From NCBI GenBank assembly GCA_902810755.1, contig CADDYT010000009.1, positions 1-64,000 on the forward strand: a DNA stretch of 64,000 nt. The letters run 5' to 3'. This DNA comes from Chloroflexota bacterium. GTDB lineage: Bacteria > Chloroflexota > Ktedonobacteria > Ktedonobacterales > Ktedonobacteraceae. A program made the position numbers and the translations under genes. The notes under the pieces were generated by a model. That model was not told the origin of the DNA and made no database searches. It saw only the letters and a program-made list of their open reading frames with translations. Below are positions 53,235-61,980 of this stretch, in pieces. How positions within the stretch are numbered: the first letter of the stretch is position 1; each line of letters opens with the position of its first letter.

Positions 53235-53702
53235 TTAACGTGACAGGTATGTTACTGTCCAGGTATCGACGTAGCGGATAAGACGCGCGCCGTGTAGCAG
53301 GAGCAGATCGCACGCGCGCTGGATCTGGTCGCGGCGGGGAAGATGCACCACGAGGATGTGGTTTCCCCGCCGCGCTTCGTGCAGGTAGATATCGCCAAAA
53401 CCTTCGTCCATAAACGTGAGCAGGCGCGTGAGCATTTTTGCGAGCTGGCCTTGCTGCTGGCGTTTGCGTTCGACAGCAGCAACATAGTCCCAGCAGGACA
53501 TGATATGAATATCCTGGCTATCATGACCATCGGCATGCAGCGCGAACACTGCCTGCACCACGTCTTCCAGGTCATTAAAGACGCAATGTAGATATTTGCA
53601 GGGAAAAGGGGATGGTGGGAATGTTTGCTGAGAGGATACCGGCAGCAGGTCGATTCCACGCTCATTTTCGCCTTCATTATACGTCTGTGCAAAAAAATTC
53701 AC
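53235..53702 (-). CDS. GS17M-like protein of unknown function
   Basis: 155 residues. The core (about 38-155) resembles the general-stress-17M-type domain: HCVFNDLEDVVQAVFALHAD, GHDSQDIHIMS, then LTRLLTFMDEGFGDIYLHEA and ARLIRYVDTWTVTYLS. Its biochemical role is unknown. A GTG start at 53702 has AGGAGG about 13 nt upstream and gives an extra N-terminal stretch of 37 residues without similarity to the domain; an internal start is possible. Confidence 0.7.
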   Translation of the reverse strand: MNFFAQTYNEGENERGIDLLPVSSQQTFPPSPFPCKYLHCVFNDLEDVVQAVFALHADGHDSQDIHIMSCWDYVAAVERKRQQQGQLAKMLTRLLTFMDEGFGDIYLHEARRGNHILVVHLPRRDQIQRACDLLLLHGARLIRYVDTWTVTYLSR

Positions 53703-54001
53703 GAGTCTTCATCTCCTCCTTGTTACTGCTGATGTTACTCACTACTGCTTTTGTTGACGGAGATGGCTTCTCTCCTATCATGCTTCAGGATAGCAGTAAT
53801 TCATTGAAACGCTATTGGAAAAACATGTGAATATTCTAATTCGGGTTTCTCAGGCACCTACCCTACATCATAATGCGGGTTATTTAGAACTTATACGCCG
53901 GAAGTGAGAAAATATCAGACAACAATACGTATTTGCTGTATGCGGGTATTGAGCGAAGGTTGCTGGCACTAACAGTAATACTTCCATGCAAAAGGAGAGG
54001 T

Positions 54002-54613
54002 ATGATGGAGGAAAATGATCCCAGGCAGGTAATTATTGACTATATTTGCCGTCCACAGGGGCCGATCATCGAAGAAAAGATGCAGCCGACCCCGGCGGGG
54101 GCAAAACATGCATGGCGAGGGATTACACGCGCCTCCGGCGGCCTCGGCGCGAAGGAATCGACCATACAATTCCTTCAGCAGCGCAGCATGCCTGATCGCC
54201 AGTTGCACCTTGTGACGTTTGAAGATGAGGAGGGACGACAGGTTAGCTGGTTCTGCTGCCTTCTGCTGGAACCATCCGGCCAATGGATTTTTGCCGGAGG
54301 GGCCGGTGGCGCGAGAGTAGAAGAGATGCCGAAGCGCGAGAATCCCTGGGTCAATATGGGAGGTGGCTGGAAAAAGAACCTTTTCTGGGCGGGAGGCCGT
54401 GTGCTGGACAACGGGCTGAACGTGGTGCGCGTGCGCCTGGTCGCCGAAAATGGAATCATCCTGGAAGATACGGTGCAGGACGGGATAGTGATGTTCGTCT
54501 CCAACGAGACGCTGCCACTACCCGTTCAGGTCGAGTTGTACGATGGCGCTGGCACGCTGGTAGGAACGCACATGTTTCCGAGACACCTTCCCAGGATACC
54601 TCACGAGGGATAA
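54002..54613 (+). CDS. Protein of unknown function
   Basis: About 203 residues from ATG 54002 (AAGGAG upstream; the frame is open to 53933 without a ribosome site). Soluble and beta-rich. The middle (QLHLVTFEDEEGRQVSWFCC, LLEPSGQWIFAGGAGG) and the end (LPLPVQVELYDGAGTLVGTH) look like Ig-like beta sandwich or binding modules. Not recognised. Nothing obvious lies in 53703-54001 except AT-rich leader sequence. Confidence 0.55.
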   Translation: MMEENDPRQVIIDYICRPQGPIIEEKMQPTPAGAKHAWRGITRASGGLGAKESTIQFLQQRSMPDRQLHLVTFEDEEGRQVSWFCCLLLEPSGQWIFAGGAGGARVEEMPKRENPWVNMGGGWKKNLFWAGGRVLDNGLNVVRVRLVAENGIILEDTVQDGIVMFVSNETLPLPVQVELYDGAGTLVGTHMFPRHLPRIPHEG

Positions 54614-54689
54614 TCATCTTCTATCAGCAAATGGCACATGTACTCCACCTCCTGTCCCTACAGCGACCCGACATTCCAACTTTCGTCAG

Positions 54690-55193
54690 TCAATGTTCAG
54701 TATCAATCTCAGGGATGGGCAGTTTCGGCACATACGCCCGCTTATAGACCATGATGGTGCGTTTGAACTCGATGACGACTTTGCCGTGCTGATTGAAGCC
54801 GGTGGTTTTGACCTGCACGATGCCGCGTTCGGGGTGCGATTTTGATTCGCGTTTTGCCAGCACTTCGCTGCGGGCGTAGATGGTGTCGCCGTTGAAGACA
54901 GGGGCGGGCAGGCGCACTTCGTCCCAGCCGAGGTTGATGGCGTTCTGGGAGAGGTCGGAGACGGAGAGGCCGGTGACGAGAGCGAGGGTGAAGGTTGAGT
55001 CGACGAGAGGGCGGCCAAACTCGGTTTGCGCGGCATAGGCGGAGTCGAAGTGGATGGAGTTGGTGTTGACGGTGAGCAGGGTGAACCAGATATTGTCCGC
55101 CTCGGTGATGGTTCTGCCGAGCGGGTGCGGATAGATATCGCCGACCTCGAAATCTTCGTAGCAGCGTCCTGTCCAGCCGTGTTTGATGGGCAT
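54690..55193 (-). CDS. MaoC-family hydratase/dehydratase
   Basis: 167 residues, single hot-dog fold. The catalytic D/H region of MaoC is in ITEADNIWFTLLTVNTNSIH followed by FDSAYAAQTEFGRPLVDST. Closest in style to mesaconyl-CoA or 3-hydroxyacyl-CoA hydratases. ATG 55193 follows AAAGGAGGT by 5 nt; a longer frame to 55247 would be translated from the family B repeat and is rejected. It follows the acyl-CoA dehydrogenase gene, so both probably act on the same CoA thioesters. Confidence 0.88.
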   Translation of the reverse strand: MPIKHGWTGRCYEDFEVGDIYPHPLGRTITEADNIWFTLLTVNTNSIHFDSAYAAQTEFGRPLVDSTFTLALVTGLSVSDLSQNAINLGWDEVRLPAPVFNGDTIYARSEVLAKRESKSHPERGIVQVKTTGFNQHGKVVIEFKRTIMVYKRAYVPKLPIPEIDTEH

Positions 55194-55212
55194 AGGAAAC
55201 CTCCTTTCGGCT

Positions 55213-55300
55213 ATGTCATCCTGAGTGAAACGAAGGATCTGAGGCAACCGGTTAGCCAGTATGGCGCGTTCAGATTCTTCACTTCACTCAGGATGACATG
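55213..55300. repeat. Family B repeat (copy B9)
   Basis: Arms ATGTCATCCTGAGTGAAACG (from 55213) and the complementary TTCACTTCACTCAGGATGAC (to 55299), with a 40-nt middle. It separates the acyl-CoA dehydrogenase gene from the MaoC gene. Confidence 0.8.
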
Positions 55301-55302
55301 GA

Positions 55303-56469
55303 TTAGTATGATCTGGGTAAGCCTAAGACGTGTTGGGCGACGTAGGCGAGGATGAGGTTGGTTGAGATGGGGGCGACCTGGTAGAGGCGCGTCTCCCGGA
55401 ATTTGCGTTCGATGTCGTATTCTGCCGCGAAGCCGAAGCCGCCGTGTGTTTGCAGGGCGACGTTGGCGGCTTCCCAGGCGGCATCGGCGGCGAGATATTT
55501 GGCCATGTTGGCTTCCGCGCCACAGGGCTGGCGGTTGTCAAAGAGTTCCGCAGCCCGGTAGCGCATGAGGTCTGCGGCCTGAAGCTTGATGTATGCTCCG
55601 GCAATGGGAAATTGCACGCCCTGATTCTGCCCGATGGGTCGGCCAAAGACGACGCGCTGGTTGGCATAGCTGACGGCGCGCTCGACGAACCAGTAGCCGT
55701 CGCCGATGGATTCGGCGGCGATCAGGATGCGTTCGGCGTTGAGGCTGTCCAGTAGATAGCGGAAGCCCTGACCTTCTTCGCCAATCAGGTTTTCGGCGGG
55801 AACGAAGAGGTTGTCGAAAAAGATTTGCGTGGTGTGATGGTTCATCATCGTGCGTACCGGCTCGATGGTGAGGCCGTTGCCGGCGGCCTGGCGCATGTCG
55901 ACCAGCAGGAGTGAGAGACCCTCGGTGCGTTTCCTGACCTGCTCTATGGGCGTGGTGCGCGCCAGCAGCAGCATGAGATCGGAATATTGCGCGCGCGAGG
56001 TCCATATTTTCTGGCCGTTGACGAGATAGCCGCCCTCTGTGCGCGCGGCGGTGGTGCGAATGCTGGTGGTGTCAGAGCCTGCATCCGGCTCGGTGACGCC
56101 GAAAGCTTGCAGGCGCAGGGTGCCATCGGCAATGCGGGGCAGGTAGGCGCGTTTCTGCTCCTCGGAGCCGTGACGCAGCAGCGACCCCATAATGTACATC
56201 TGGGCGTGGCAGGCCGCCGCATTGCCGCCGGAGCGATTGACCTCTTCGAGGATAATGGAGGCTTCGGTGACGCCCAGACCGGAGCCACCATAGGCCTCGG
56301 GCAGCAGGACGGAGAGGTAGCCGGCATCGGTCATAGCCTGCACGAAGGCGTCGGGATAGGCATGTTGCTCATCCAGCGCGCGCCAGTATTCGTTGCCAAA
56401 GCGTTCGCACAGGCGGCGCACGCCATTACGTATTTCGGCAGCAAGTTCTTTTTCCATAGTATCCGCCAT
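55303..56469 (-). CDS. Acyl-CoA dehydrogenase
   Basis: 388 residues, FAD enzyme introducing the alpha-beta double bond in acyl-CoA. N-terminal helical domain (LPEAYGGSGLGVTEASIILE), middle beta domain with the FAD/substrate loops (FGVTEPDAGSDTTSIRTTA, KIWTSRAQYSDLML), C-terminal helices (QGVQFPIAGAYIKLQAADLM, LQTHGGFGFAAEYDIERKFR). The usual catalytic Glu region near the end has YDIERKFRETRLYQ. Chain-length preference is unknown. Start ATG 56469 or the second Met at 56457. It is downstream of the membrane protein gene by 18 nt. Confidence 0.93.
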   Translation of the reverse strand: MADTMEKELAAEIRNGVRRLCERFGNEYWRALDEQHAYPDAFVQAMTDAGYLSVLLPEAYGGSGLGVTEASIILEEVNRSGGNAAACHAQMYIMGSLLRHGSEEQKRAYLPRIADGTLRLQAFGVTEPDAGSDTTSIRTTAARTEGGYLVNGQKIWTSRAQYSDLMLLLARTTPIEQVRKRTEGLSLLLVDMRQAAGNGLTIEPVRTMMNHHTTQIFFDNLFVPAENLIGEEGQGFRYLLDSLNAERILIAAESIGDGYWFVERAVSYANQRVVFGRPIGQNQGVQFPIAGAYIKLQAADLMRYRAAELFDNRQPCGAEANMAKYLAADAAWEAANVALQTHGGFGFAAEYDIERKFRETRLYQVAPISTNLILAYVAQHVLGLPRSY

Positions 56470-56487
56470 TCCAGATGTAGTGTGAGA

Positions 56488-57006
56488 TTAGAGCAAGCGC
56501 AGCAGATCGGCGGGGCTGGAGCCAAATTGTTCGCGCAGGTAGGAGGAGCCAAAGGGCGTGAAATGGATGGTGGCCCAGCTTGAGCGCAGGCTCTGGATGT
56601 TGCGCAGGATACGGGCCTCCCCCCAGAGCGGGTAGCGCAGGTCGCGCAGGGCGTTGACGGCATCGCCGGTGCTGGTAATAAGAATACCGGCGCCAACCAC
56701 GACGATTTCCAGTAGAACGTCATGCGGCAGCGAGATGGGTGCGATAGATGTGAAGAGGCCAATGTAGAGAACGAGGCCGGAGACCAGGGCAGGCAGGAAA
56801 ACATTGAGCAAGATATAGAAGGTGGATGGCTCGCGCAGGTAGAGCGGGGTGAAGCCCAGCGGGCCAACCGCCCAGCCGATCAGGGGTTCGTTGCGCGACA
56901 GCGACAACAGCAGATGTGTACCCTCAAACAAAATGATCCACAACCCGAAAAGCCCGATCAGACCCGGGAGATTGCTCACGTGTACGCCAGAGACAATGCC
57001 GTGCAT
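56488..57006 (-). CDS. Membrane protein of unknown function
   Basis: 172 residues with about four hydrophobic segments: LPGLIGLFGLWIILFEGTHL, FYILLNVFLPALVSGLVLYI, PHDVLLEIVVVGAGILI, and a weak one around residue 48. A soluble C-terminal tail (SLRSSWATIHFTPFG) follows. Not recognised. GGGGG lies before the ATG. Same strand as and 18 nt upstream of the acyl-CoA dehydrogenase gene, so it may belong to that transcript. Confidence 0.6.
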   Translation of the reverse strand: MHGIVSGVHVSNLPGLIGLFGLWIILFEGTHLLLSLSRNEPLIGWAVGPLGFTPLYLREPSTFYILLNVFLPALVSGLVLYIGLFTSIAPISLPHDVLLEIVVVGAGILITSTGDAVNALRDLRYPLWGEARILRNIQSLRSSWATIHFTPFGSSYLREQFGSSPADLLRLL

Positions 57007-57104
57007 GCGAACCCCCTATATGCTTTGCCGCGTTGGACGCTCAAAGGGACTGCAACAAACCTGTTTATTTTCTATTATACATGTTCGATGGTTTTTTCTG
57101 CAAT

Positions 57105-57770
57105 TCACGATTGCCTGCTCTCCTCGCTCCATCCTTCCTGCCCGATCAGGGGAACAAAGACGCAACTGCCGAGGGAGTATGTTTCCGGCCCCCAGGGCGC
57201 GCGGTGGACAACCAGCAATTCCTGCCGCTCCTGCCCGCCGACGGGCGCCACCAGGATGCCCCAGGTCACCAGTTGCTCAAGCAGCAGCGGGGAGACAGAA
57301 GGGGCAGCCGCCGTCACCAGAATGCGATCATAGGGCGCGGCATCGGGCCAGCCGAGCGAGCCGTCGCCGACGTACAGCGAGACGTTATAGATGCCAGCCT
57401 GCAAGAGACGAACGACCGCCTGGTATGAAAGCTGCTGGTGCCGCTCGACGCTGTAGACGTGTTGCGCGAGGCAGGCCAGAATAGCGGTCTGATAGCCCGA
57501 GCCGGTGCCGATTTCCAGCACGCGCTCGTCCCCACGCAGCTTGAGCGCCTGCGTCATCGTCGCCACCATCAATGGCTGAGAGATGGTCTGCCCCAGGATA
57601 AGCGGTAGCGCGCAATCGGCGTAGGCATGTTCGCGCAGCGAGCGATCAATGAAGCGTTCTCGCGGCAGCACACGCATCACCGCCAGTACCCGCTCATCAT
57701 GAATGCCGTTCTGCTGCAACAACGCCACCATCCTCTGGCGCTGCTCCTCAAGCTCAAGATCATCAATCAT
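57105..57770 (-). CDS. pcm: Protein-L-isoaspartate O-methyltransferase
   Basis: 221 residues; methylates isoaspartyl residues in damaged proteins using SAM. Motifs: RVLEIGTGSGYQTAILACLA (motif I), VYSVERHQQLSYQA, NVSLYVGDGSLGW, YDRILVTAAAPSVSPLLLEQ and WGILVAPVGG, plus the N-terminal LGQTISQPLMVATMTQ loop that covers the substrate. The length is normal. No strong ribosome site precedes the ATG at 57770. The gap upstream (57771-57973) has AT-rich sequence and the tRNA gene, with no other gene. Confidence 0.94.
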   Translation of the reverse strand: MIDDLELEEQRQRMVALLQQNGIHDERVLAVMRVLPRERFIDRSLREHAYADCALPLILGQTISQPLMVATMTQALKLRGDERVLEIGTGSGYQTAILACLAQHVYSVERHQQLSYQAVVRLLQAGIYNVSLYVGDGSLGWPDAAPYDRILVTAAAPSVSPLLLEQLVTWGILVAPVGGQERQELLVVHRAPWGPETYSLGSCVFVPLIGQEGWSEESRQS

Positions 57771-57973
57771 AGCCGCCCGCTCGATGTCTCCTGCTCCTGC
57801 AAATGAGCCACCTGTAAGTAATACGATTTCAGTACGCCGAATATCTTTTGCGGTATATCTTCGCCTTCAGTGTATTGCGTGGAGATGGATTATGTCAAGG
57901 CAGATGTGCCAGGAGAATATCTGATGAAAACGCGAAAAGGGATGTGTGATGCATCCCTCCTGTGATTTGCCGG

Positions 57974-58045
57974 TGGGCGCTACTGGGTTTGAACCAGTGG
58001 CCTCTTGCGTGTGAAGCAAGCGCTCTCCCGCTGAGCTAAGCGCCC
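57974..58045 (-). tRNA. tRNA-Val(CAC)
   Basis: Cloverleaf on the minus strand: acceptor GGGCGCT pairing with AGCGCCC, D-arm GCTCAGCGGGAGAGC, anticodon stem CTTGC/GCAAG with loop TTCACAC (anticodon CAC, Val codon GUG), T-arm CTGGTTCAAACCCAG, discriminator A. CCA is not encoded. Confidence 0.95.
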
Positions 58046-58117
58046 TTGACAGGAGCAACTATAGCATTGTAGAGGCGAAATGTCAAGTGTTTTTTTTATC
58101 ATTCCAGAGAAAATAGG

Positions 58118-58177
58118 GCGAGATACCAGGGCGGGGCTGGCCTCCGCCCTGGTATCTCGCCGTATCTCGCCCTGGTA
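58118..58177 (-). terminator. Hairpin after lysS
   Basis: Perfect 17-bp stem: 58118-58134 with 58144-58160 (GCGAGATACCAGGGCGG arm), loop 9 nt; a third partial copy of the arm lies at 58162-58177. TATTTTC follows on the minus strand. It sits between lysS (ending at 58199) and the tRNA. Confidence 0.75.
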
Positions 58178-58198
58178 CGTGACCGGCTTGTGGCCTGA

Positions 58199-59677
58199 TT
58201 ACTGCTCTTCCGCCGTTTTGCGCATGGTGGGGAAGAGGATGACGTCGCGGATGGACTCCTGGTCGGTCATAAGCATGGCGAGACGGTCGATGCCGATGCC
58301 GAGGCCACCGGTAGGGGGCATGCCGACTTCCATAGCCTCCAGGAAATCTTCGTCGAGAACCTGAGCCTCTTCGTCGCCCTGGGCGCGCTGGCGCATCTGG
58401 TCTTCGAAGCGGGCGCGCTGGTCGATAGGGTTGTTCAGTTCGGTGAAGGCATTGCCCAGTTCCAGGCCGCCGACGAAGGGCTGGAACCGCTCGGTCAGGC
58501 CGGGGAACTCAGGATGCTGCTTGGCCAGCGGGGAGATTTCCAGCGGGTAGTCGGTGAGGAAGAGGGCCTGGCGCAGGGCCGGAATGCCCTTGCGGAACAT
58601 GGCGCTCTTCAGATCGTCGATCAGGCGCCCGCGACTGGCGGTGGCTTCAACCTCGTAGCCCTGAGCGCGCATTTCGGCGGCAAGGCTTTCGCGGTCGGGG
58701 AAGCGGTTGACATCGATGCCGGTGTACTCTGCTATGGCGTCGAGCAAAGGGATGCGCGGCCAGGGCGGAGTCAGGTCGATCTCGGTTCCCTGGTAGGTGA
58801 TGACCTGAGTCCCCTTGACCTCCTGAGCAATGTAGGAGATCATCTCTTCCACCAGCTTCATGATGTCATTGTAGTCGGCATACGCCTGGTAGCACTCCAT
58901 CATGGTGAACTCAGGGTTATGGCTGCGGTCAATGCCCTCGTTGCGGAAGTTGCGCCCGATTTCGTAGACGCGATCAATACCACCGATGATGAGCCGCTTG
59001 AGATAGAGTTCGACGGCGATACGCAGGTAGAGGTCGCGGTCCAGCGTATTGTGATGCGTGACAAAAGGGCGAGCAGTCGCGCCGCCATAGAGCGGCTGCA
59101 AGATGGGCGTCTCGACCTCCAGGAAGCCATGTTCGTCGAGATAGCGGCGCATGGCGCTGATGACGCGGCTGCGCGTGACAAAGATATTGCGTACCTCTTC
59201 ACCGTTAGCGATCAGGTCAAGGTACCGCTTGCGCTGGCGCAGTTCCCTGTCTTCCAGGCCGTGATACTTCTCCGGCAGGGGGCGCAGGGACTTGGAGAGC
59301 AGGCGGTAGTTGAGGGCGTGCAGGGTGCGCTCACCCGTTCTCGTCCTGAAGAGGAAGCCGCTGACCTGAATGAAGTCGCCGATATCCAGCAACTTGAGCA
59401 TGCGATACGGCTCCTCACCGATATCGTTGATGCGAAAGTAGACCTGGATACGTCCGGTGCCATCCTCGATATGGGCAAAGGAACTTTTGCCCATATCACG
59501 CATGAGACGAATGCGCCCGGTGAGGGTAAAGGAGCCTTCGGGGCCTTCCCAGTCATTGAAGTGTTCCAGCACTTCTGCGATTGTGTGTGTGCGCTCTACG
59601 CGGTTGGGATAGGGGTTAATGCCCTTCTCCTGCAAGGTATGCAGGCGCTGCAGGCGCACCTCTCGTTCATCTGCCAT
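58199..59677 (-). CDS. lysS: Lysyl-tRNA synthetase, class II
   Basis: 492 residues. N-terminal OB anticodon-binding domain (about 40-150, [20 protein letters not shown]). Catalytic class II core with motif 2 ([20 protein letters not shown] then TMMECYQAY) and motif 3 ([17 protein letters not shown]). The start is ATG 59677, which follows GAAGG by 9 nt; the longer frame to 59743 is unlike the family. greA lies upstream on the same strand with its own terminator in between. Confidence 0.97.
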   Translation of the reverse strand: MADEREVRLQRLHTLQEKGINPYPNRVERTHTIAEVLEHFNDWEGPEGSFTLTGRIRLMRDMGKSSFAHIEDGTGRIQVYFRINDIGEEPYRMLKLLDIGDFIQVSGFLFRTRTGERTLHALNYRLLSKSLRPLPEKYHGLEDRELRQRKRYLDLIANGEEVRNIFVTRSRVISAMRRYLDEHGFLEVETPILQPLYGGATARPFVTHHNTLDRDLYLRIAVELYLKRLIIGGIDRVYEIGRNFRNEGIDRSHNPEFTMMECYQAYADYNDIMKLVEEMISYIAQEVKGTQVITYQGTEIDLTPPWPRIPLLDAIAEYTGIDVNRFPDRESLAAEMRAQGYEVEATASRGRLIDDLKSAMFRKGIPALRQALFLTDYPLEISPLAKQHPEFPGLTERFQPFVGGLELGNAFTELNNPIDQRARFEDQMRQRAQGDEEAQVLDEDFLEAMEVGMPPTGGLGIGIDRLAMLMTDQESIRDVILFPTMRKTAEEQ

Positions 59678-59793
59678 ACTATTTTTCCTTCTCCTCCATA
59701 TGCTTCGAAATTGATTTGCAAACCATTGTAGCATTGTTTTCAAAGTCTGAGTAGACGCTGGCGCTGATTCCAGGCGAATAGTCCTGGATCAGC

Positions 59794-59835
59794 ACAAAAA
59801 CAAACCTGCGGCCCTACTTTGAGAGAGGCCGCAGG
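59794..59835 (-). terminator. Intrinsic terminator of greA
   Basis: CCTGCGGCC (59805-59813) pairs with GGCCGCAGG (59827-59835), 13-nt loop; on the minus strand TTTGTTTTTG follows. Confidence 0.85.
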
Positions 59836-59867
59836 CTGGTGATGTGCTGCTATCGGTGCGGTGAGGT

Positions 59868-60332
59868 TTACTCGATGGATATGATAGTGTATTCCTTGAC
59901 ACCGCCGGGAGTAGCGACCATCACCAGGTCGCCGACCTTATGGCCCAGCAGTGCTTTGCCTACAGGTGATTCATTGGAAATGCGTCCCGAGCGCGGGTCG
60001 GCCTCGTAGGCCCCAACGATGGTGTAGTGGCATTCACGGTCATCGCTGGTGACGACATGCACGACCGAGCCGAGGGAAACGGCATCGGTGTTGGATCGTG
60101 TAATCACCTTCGCTTTCGCCAGCAATTGTTCGAGTTCGTAAATACGGCCTTCAAGGTGCGCCTGCTGGTTCTTGGCGTCCTCGTAGGCGGCATTGTCGAT
60201 TACATCACCCGATTCTTTGGCATCGTGAAGGTACTGGGCAACCTCGGCACGTCGAACCGTGCGCAGGAATTCCAGCTGGCGCAGAGCACTTTGTAGTCCG
60301 TCATTTGTGAGGAATACGTCCTGTGTCTCCAT
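59868..60332 (-). CDS. greA: Transcription elongation factor GreA
   Basis: 154 residues. N-terminal coiled coil with the acidic tip (HDAKESGDVIDNAAYEDAKN) that stimulates RNA cleavage by backtracked polymerase. C-terminal FKBP-like domain (VGAYEADPRSGRISNESPVG, GHKVGDLVMVATPGGVKEYT). ATG 60332 follows GAAGGG by 8 nt; upstream in-frame codons to 60380 are not family-like. It has its own terminator. Confidence 0.96.
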   Translation of the reverse strand: METQDVFLTNDGLQSALRQLEFLRTVRRAEVAQYLHDAKESGDVIDNAAYEDAKNQQAHLEGRIYELEQLLAKAKVITRSNTDAVSLGSVVHVVTSDDRECHYTIVGAYEADPRSGRISNESPVGKALLGHKVGDLVMVATPGGVKEYTIISIE

Positions 60333-60414
60333 CTTTTTTTCCCTTCGTTCTATCTGGTTGGAAGGGGAGATTCCCCCCACCAGTGTCTCACTTTCCCGCC
60401 ATTACTGGCCAGGG

Positions 60415-61302
60415 CTACCCGGCTGATACCATCCTGATATCACCCCAGGTAATCTGCACTAACTCACCGGAATGACGCCGGAGTAACAGCTCTCCATCAT
60501 CATTCACATCCTCAGCCACACCGCTGAGTACAGTTGACCCTTGCTGCACCTGCACGGTGCGGCCAAGAGTGATTAAGTGACTCCGCCATCGCTCTCGCAT
60601 CTTGCGAGCGGCGGACTCATATGCCGGAGGAGAGGGGTCCATCGCCTCCTGTTGCAGAGCAAAATATCCCTTTTCAAGGGCGTGCAACAGGTGAGCAATA
60701 AACGCCTCGCGGCTCACTGCATGCCCACATTCCATTTCCAATGTCGTCGCTGTCGCGCTCAGCGAGGACACCGCGCGCTGTACCGGCTCTACCGCCGTCT
60801 CCACTTCTGCTATACTCGAAGGATAGGTTGCGGAAATGGATGGAAGCTGCCCATTCACATTCACGCCAATACCGAGAACTGCCACCAGTCGACCATGTTG
60901 ATCGTGGCCGGTCTCAATCAGGATGCCACATACTTTGCGATCTCTGATGAGAACATCATTGGGCCACTTGATGCCAGCCTGCAAGCCGCAGGTGCGTTCA
61001 ATGGCGCCGACGACGGCAAGAGAAGCAAGCATCACGAGCAGATGAGGCGGAAAAAGAGGCCGGAGTAATGTAGAAGAGAGTACATTACACCCCGGAATAT
61101 CCACCCAGCGCCGACCTTGCCTGCCCTTACCAGCGGTCTGGTTATCGGTAAGAACCACCACTCCTTCTTCTGGACGTTCGTGAGCCAGTTGCATCGCCAG
61201 AGTATTCGTCGAACCTACAACCGGTATGTAAAGTAAACGATCACCGACCCCAAAGATGCGTGTGTCCAGTTGATTCTGTAAGGCCTCAATATTCAGTTTC
61301 AA
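60415..61302 (-). CDS. birA: Biotin--[acetyl-CoA-carboxylase] ligase
   Basis: 295 residues; makes biotinyl-AMP and attaches biotin to acceptor domains. Catalytic motifs GKGRQGRRW and GIKWPNDVLI are present, then ILIETGHDQHGRLVAVLGIG and the C-terminal SH3-like domain. There is no N-terminal helix-turn-helix, so it is a class I ligase without repressor activity. It has a TTG start with GGAGCAGG directly upstream. 188 nt upstream lies the end of the micropeptide unit (61491-61720), which could attenuate birA. Confidence 0.93.
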   Translation of the reverse strand: MKLNIEALQNQLDTRIFGVGDRLLYIPVVGSTNTLAMQLAHERPEEGVVVLTDNQTAGKGRQGRRWVDIPGCNVLSSTLLRPLFPPHLLVMLASLAVVGAIERTCGLQAGIKWPNDVLIRDRKVCGILIETGHDQHGRLVAVLGIGVNVNGQLPSISATYPSSIAEVETAVEPVQRAVSSLSATATTLEMECGHAVSREAFIAHLLHALEKGYFALQQEAMDPSPPAYESAARKMRERWRSHLITLGRTVQVQQGSTVLSGVAEDVNDDGELLLRRHSGELVQITWGDIRMVSAG

Positions 61303-61490
61303 CCTGCTCCGCTTCCAAACTTTCGACGTACTCTTTAATTACCTGATCTATTCTTATTCCAGTCCTTTTGAGGAGGACGAGAAGCCTGTGAGATGAAGAA
61401 GCCCTGACGGGTTGCACTGACTGCAACGTCGGTCGGGCCGGGCGCGAAGTGGGCAACAAACAAAACTGCCAGCCAGGTTAAGTAAGTAGG

Positions 61491-61537
61491 AAAAATCCCA
61501 GAGTGAGGGCAAGGTCTATTTTACCCGTCACTCTGGG
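61491..61537 (-). terminator. Intrinsic terminator of the micropeptide unit
   Basis: CCCAGAGTGA (61497-61506) pairs perfectly with TCACTCTGGG (61528-61537); on the minus strand ATTTTTCC follows. The bases 61303-61490 between it and birA contain no ORF with a ribosome site. Confidence 0.85.
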
Positions 61538-61541
61538 AAAA

Positions 61542-61648
61542 GCTGCACAGGCAGGAGTAAGGCACCCCTACCAGTGAGCATCAATCAGCTTACCGCTGAT
61601 CACCTCTCATCTGGAAGGTGTGAGGACGTACCGCGCTGCCTGTGCAGC
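61542..61648 (-). ncRNA. Structured leader RNA of the micropeptide unit
   Basis: GCTGCACAGGCAG (61636-61648 as read on the minus strand, within codons 6-10 of the micropeptide) pairs perfectly with CTGCCTGTGCAGC further down (61542-61554). The 13-bp stem encloses about 80 nt including a small ATCAGC-GGTAA-GCTGAT hairpin at the stop codon. The stem would break if a ribosome stalled on the Cys codons. Function is inferred. Confidence 0.6.
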
Positions 61649-61664
61649 ATTTACAATCTGTCAT
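61590..61664 (-). CDS. 24-residue Cys-rich micropeptide
   Basis: ATG at 61662-61664, TAA at 61590-61592. The peptide begins MTDCKCCTGSAV and ends with a basic half (RPHTFQMRGDQR). It has a near-perfect ribosome site (AAAGGAGGT, 61673-61681) 8 nt upstream, directly after the predicted transcription start. Three Cys in codons 4-7 (TGT AAA TGC TGC) precede the stem. Too short for ordinary gene calling. It may be a Cys-sensing leader peptide, a metal-binding micropeptide or both. Confidence 0.65.
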   Translation of the reverse strand: MTDCKCCTGSAVRPHTFQMRGDQR

Positions 61665-61691
61665 TGCACACCACCTCCTTTCATTGGGCTT

Positions 61692-61720
61692 ATTGTAACG
61701 TGGATTTTTCATTCTGTCAA
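61692..61720 (-). promoter_or_regulatory. Consensus promoter of the micropeptide unit
   Basis: On the minus strand TTGACA (61715-61720), 17-bp spacer, TACAAT (61692-61697). Predicted start near 61685, a few bases before the ribosome site. Confidence 0.85.
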
Positions 61721-61923
61721 GCTTTGCCATAAAATTCATGAATAGCAAGCGGGCTTATATATATCTTACACGGGCCTGGGAAGCCAGCGCAGGTGTATCT
61801 CAGCTTTGTGAAAATTTTGTGAAAGCTCATTCATAATAGCCTGTTCAGTAGCGTAAACAATCTCTTCCATCCTGGAAAAACATTTCCGATCTGCGTTATA
61901 CTATAAAATATATAGTAATGTAT

Positions 61924-61950
61924 CGAGCGTTCACGGGGAACGCTCGTTTT
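61924..61950 (+). terminator. Hairpin with T-run upstream of the 64-residue protein gene
   Basis: CGAGCGTTC (61924-61932) pairs with GAACGCTCG (61938-61946), then TTTT. It overlaps the leader of the small gene at 61981, so it may be a leader terminator for it. Confidence 0.6.
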
Positions 61951-61980
61951 GTAACCGCTGTGGTAAGGAGGACAGTACAG

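Noticed and set aside
53612..53830. Plus-strand 72-codon frame with one hydrophobic segment
   Set aside because: It overlaps the 5' part of the minus-strand GS17M-like gene and has no ribosome site.
55194..55247. Longer N-terminus for the MaoC hydratase
   Set aside because: The extra 18 codons come from the family B repeat and the real start at 55193 has AAAGGAGGT in place.
61616..61640. T-box-like sequence (GTACCGCG) on the plus strand
   Set aside because: Only the short end of the T-box consensus matches, there is no aminoacyl-tRNA synthetase or amino acid gene downstream on that strand, and the minus strand has a complete promoter-to-terminator unit over the same bases.
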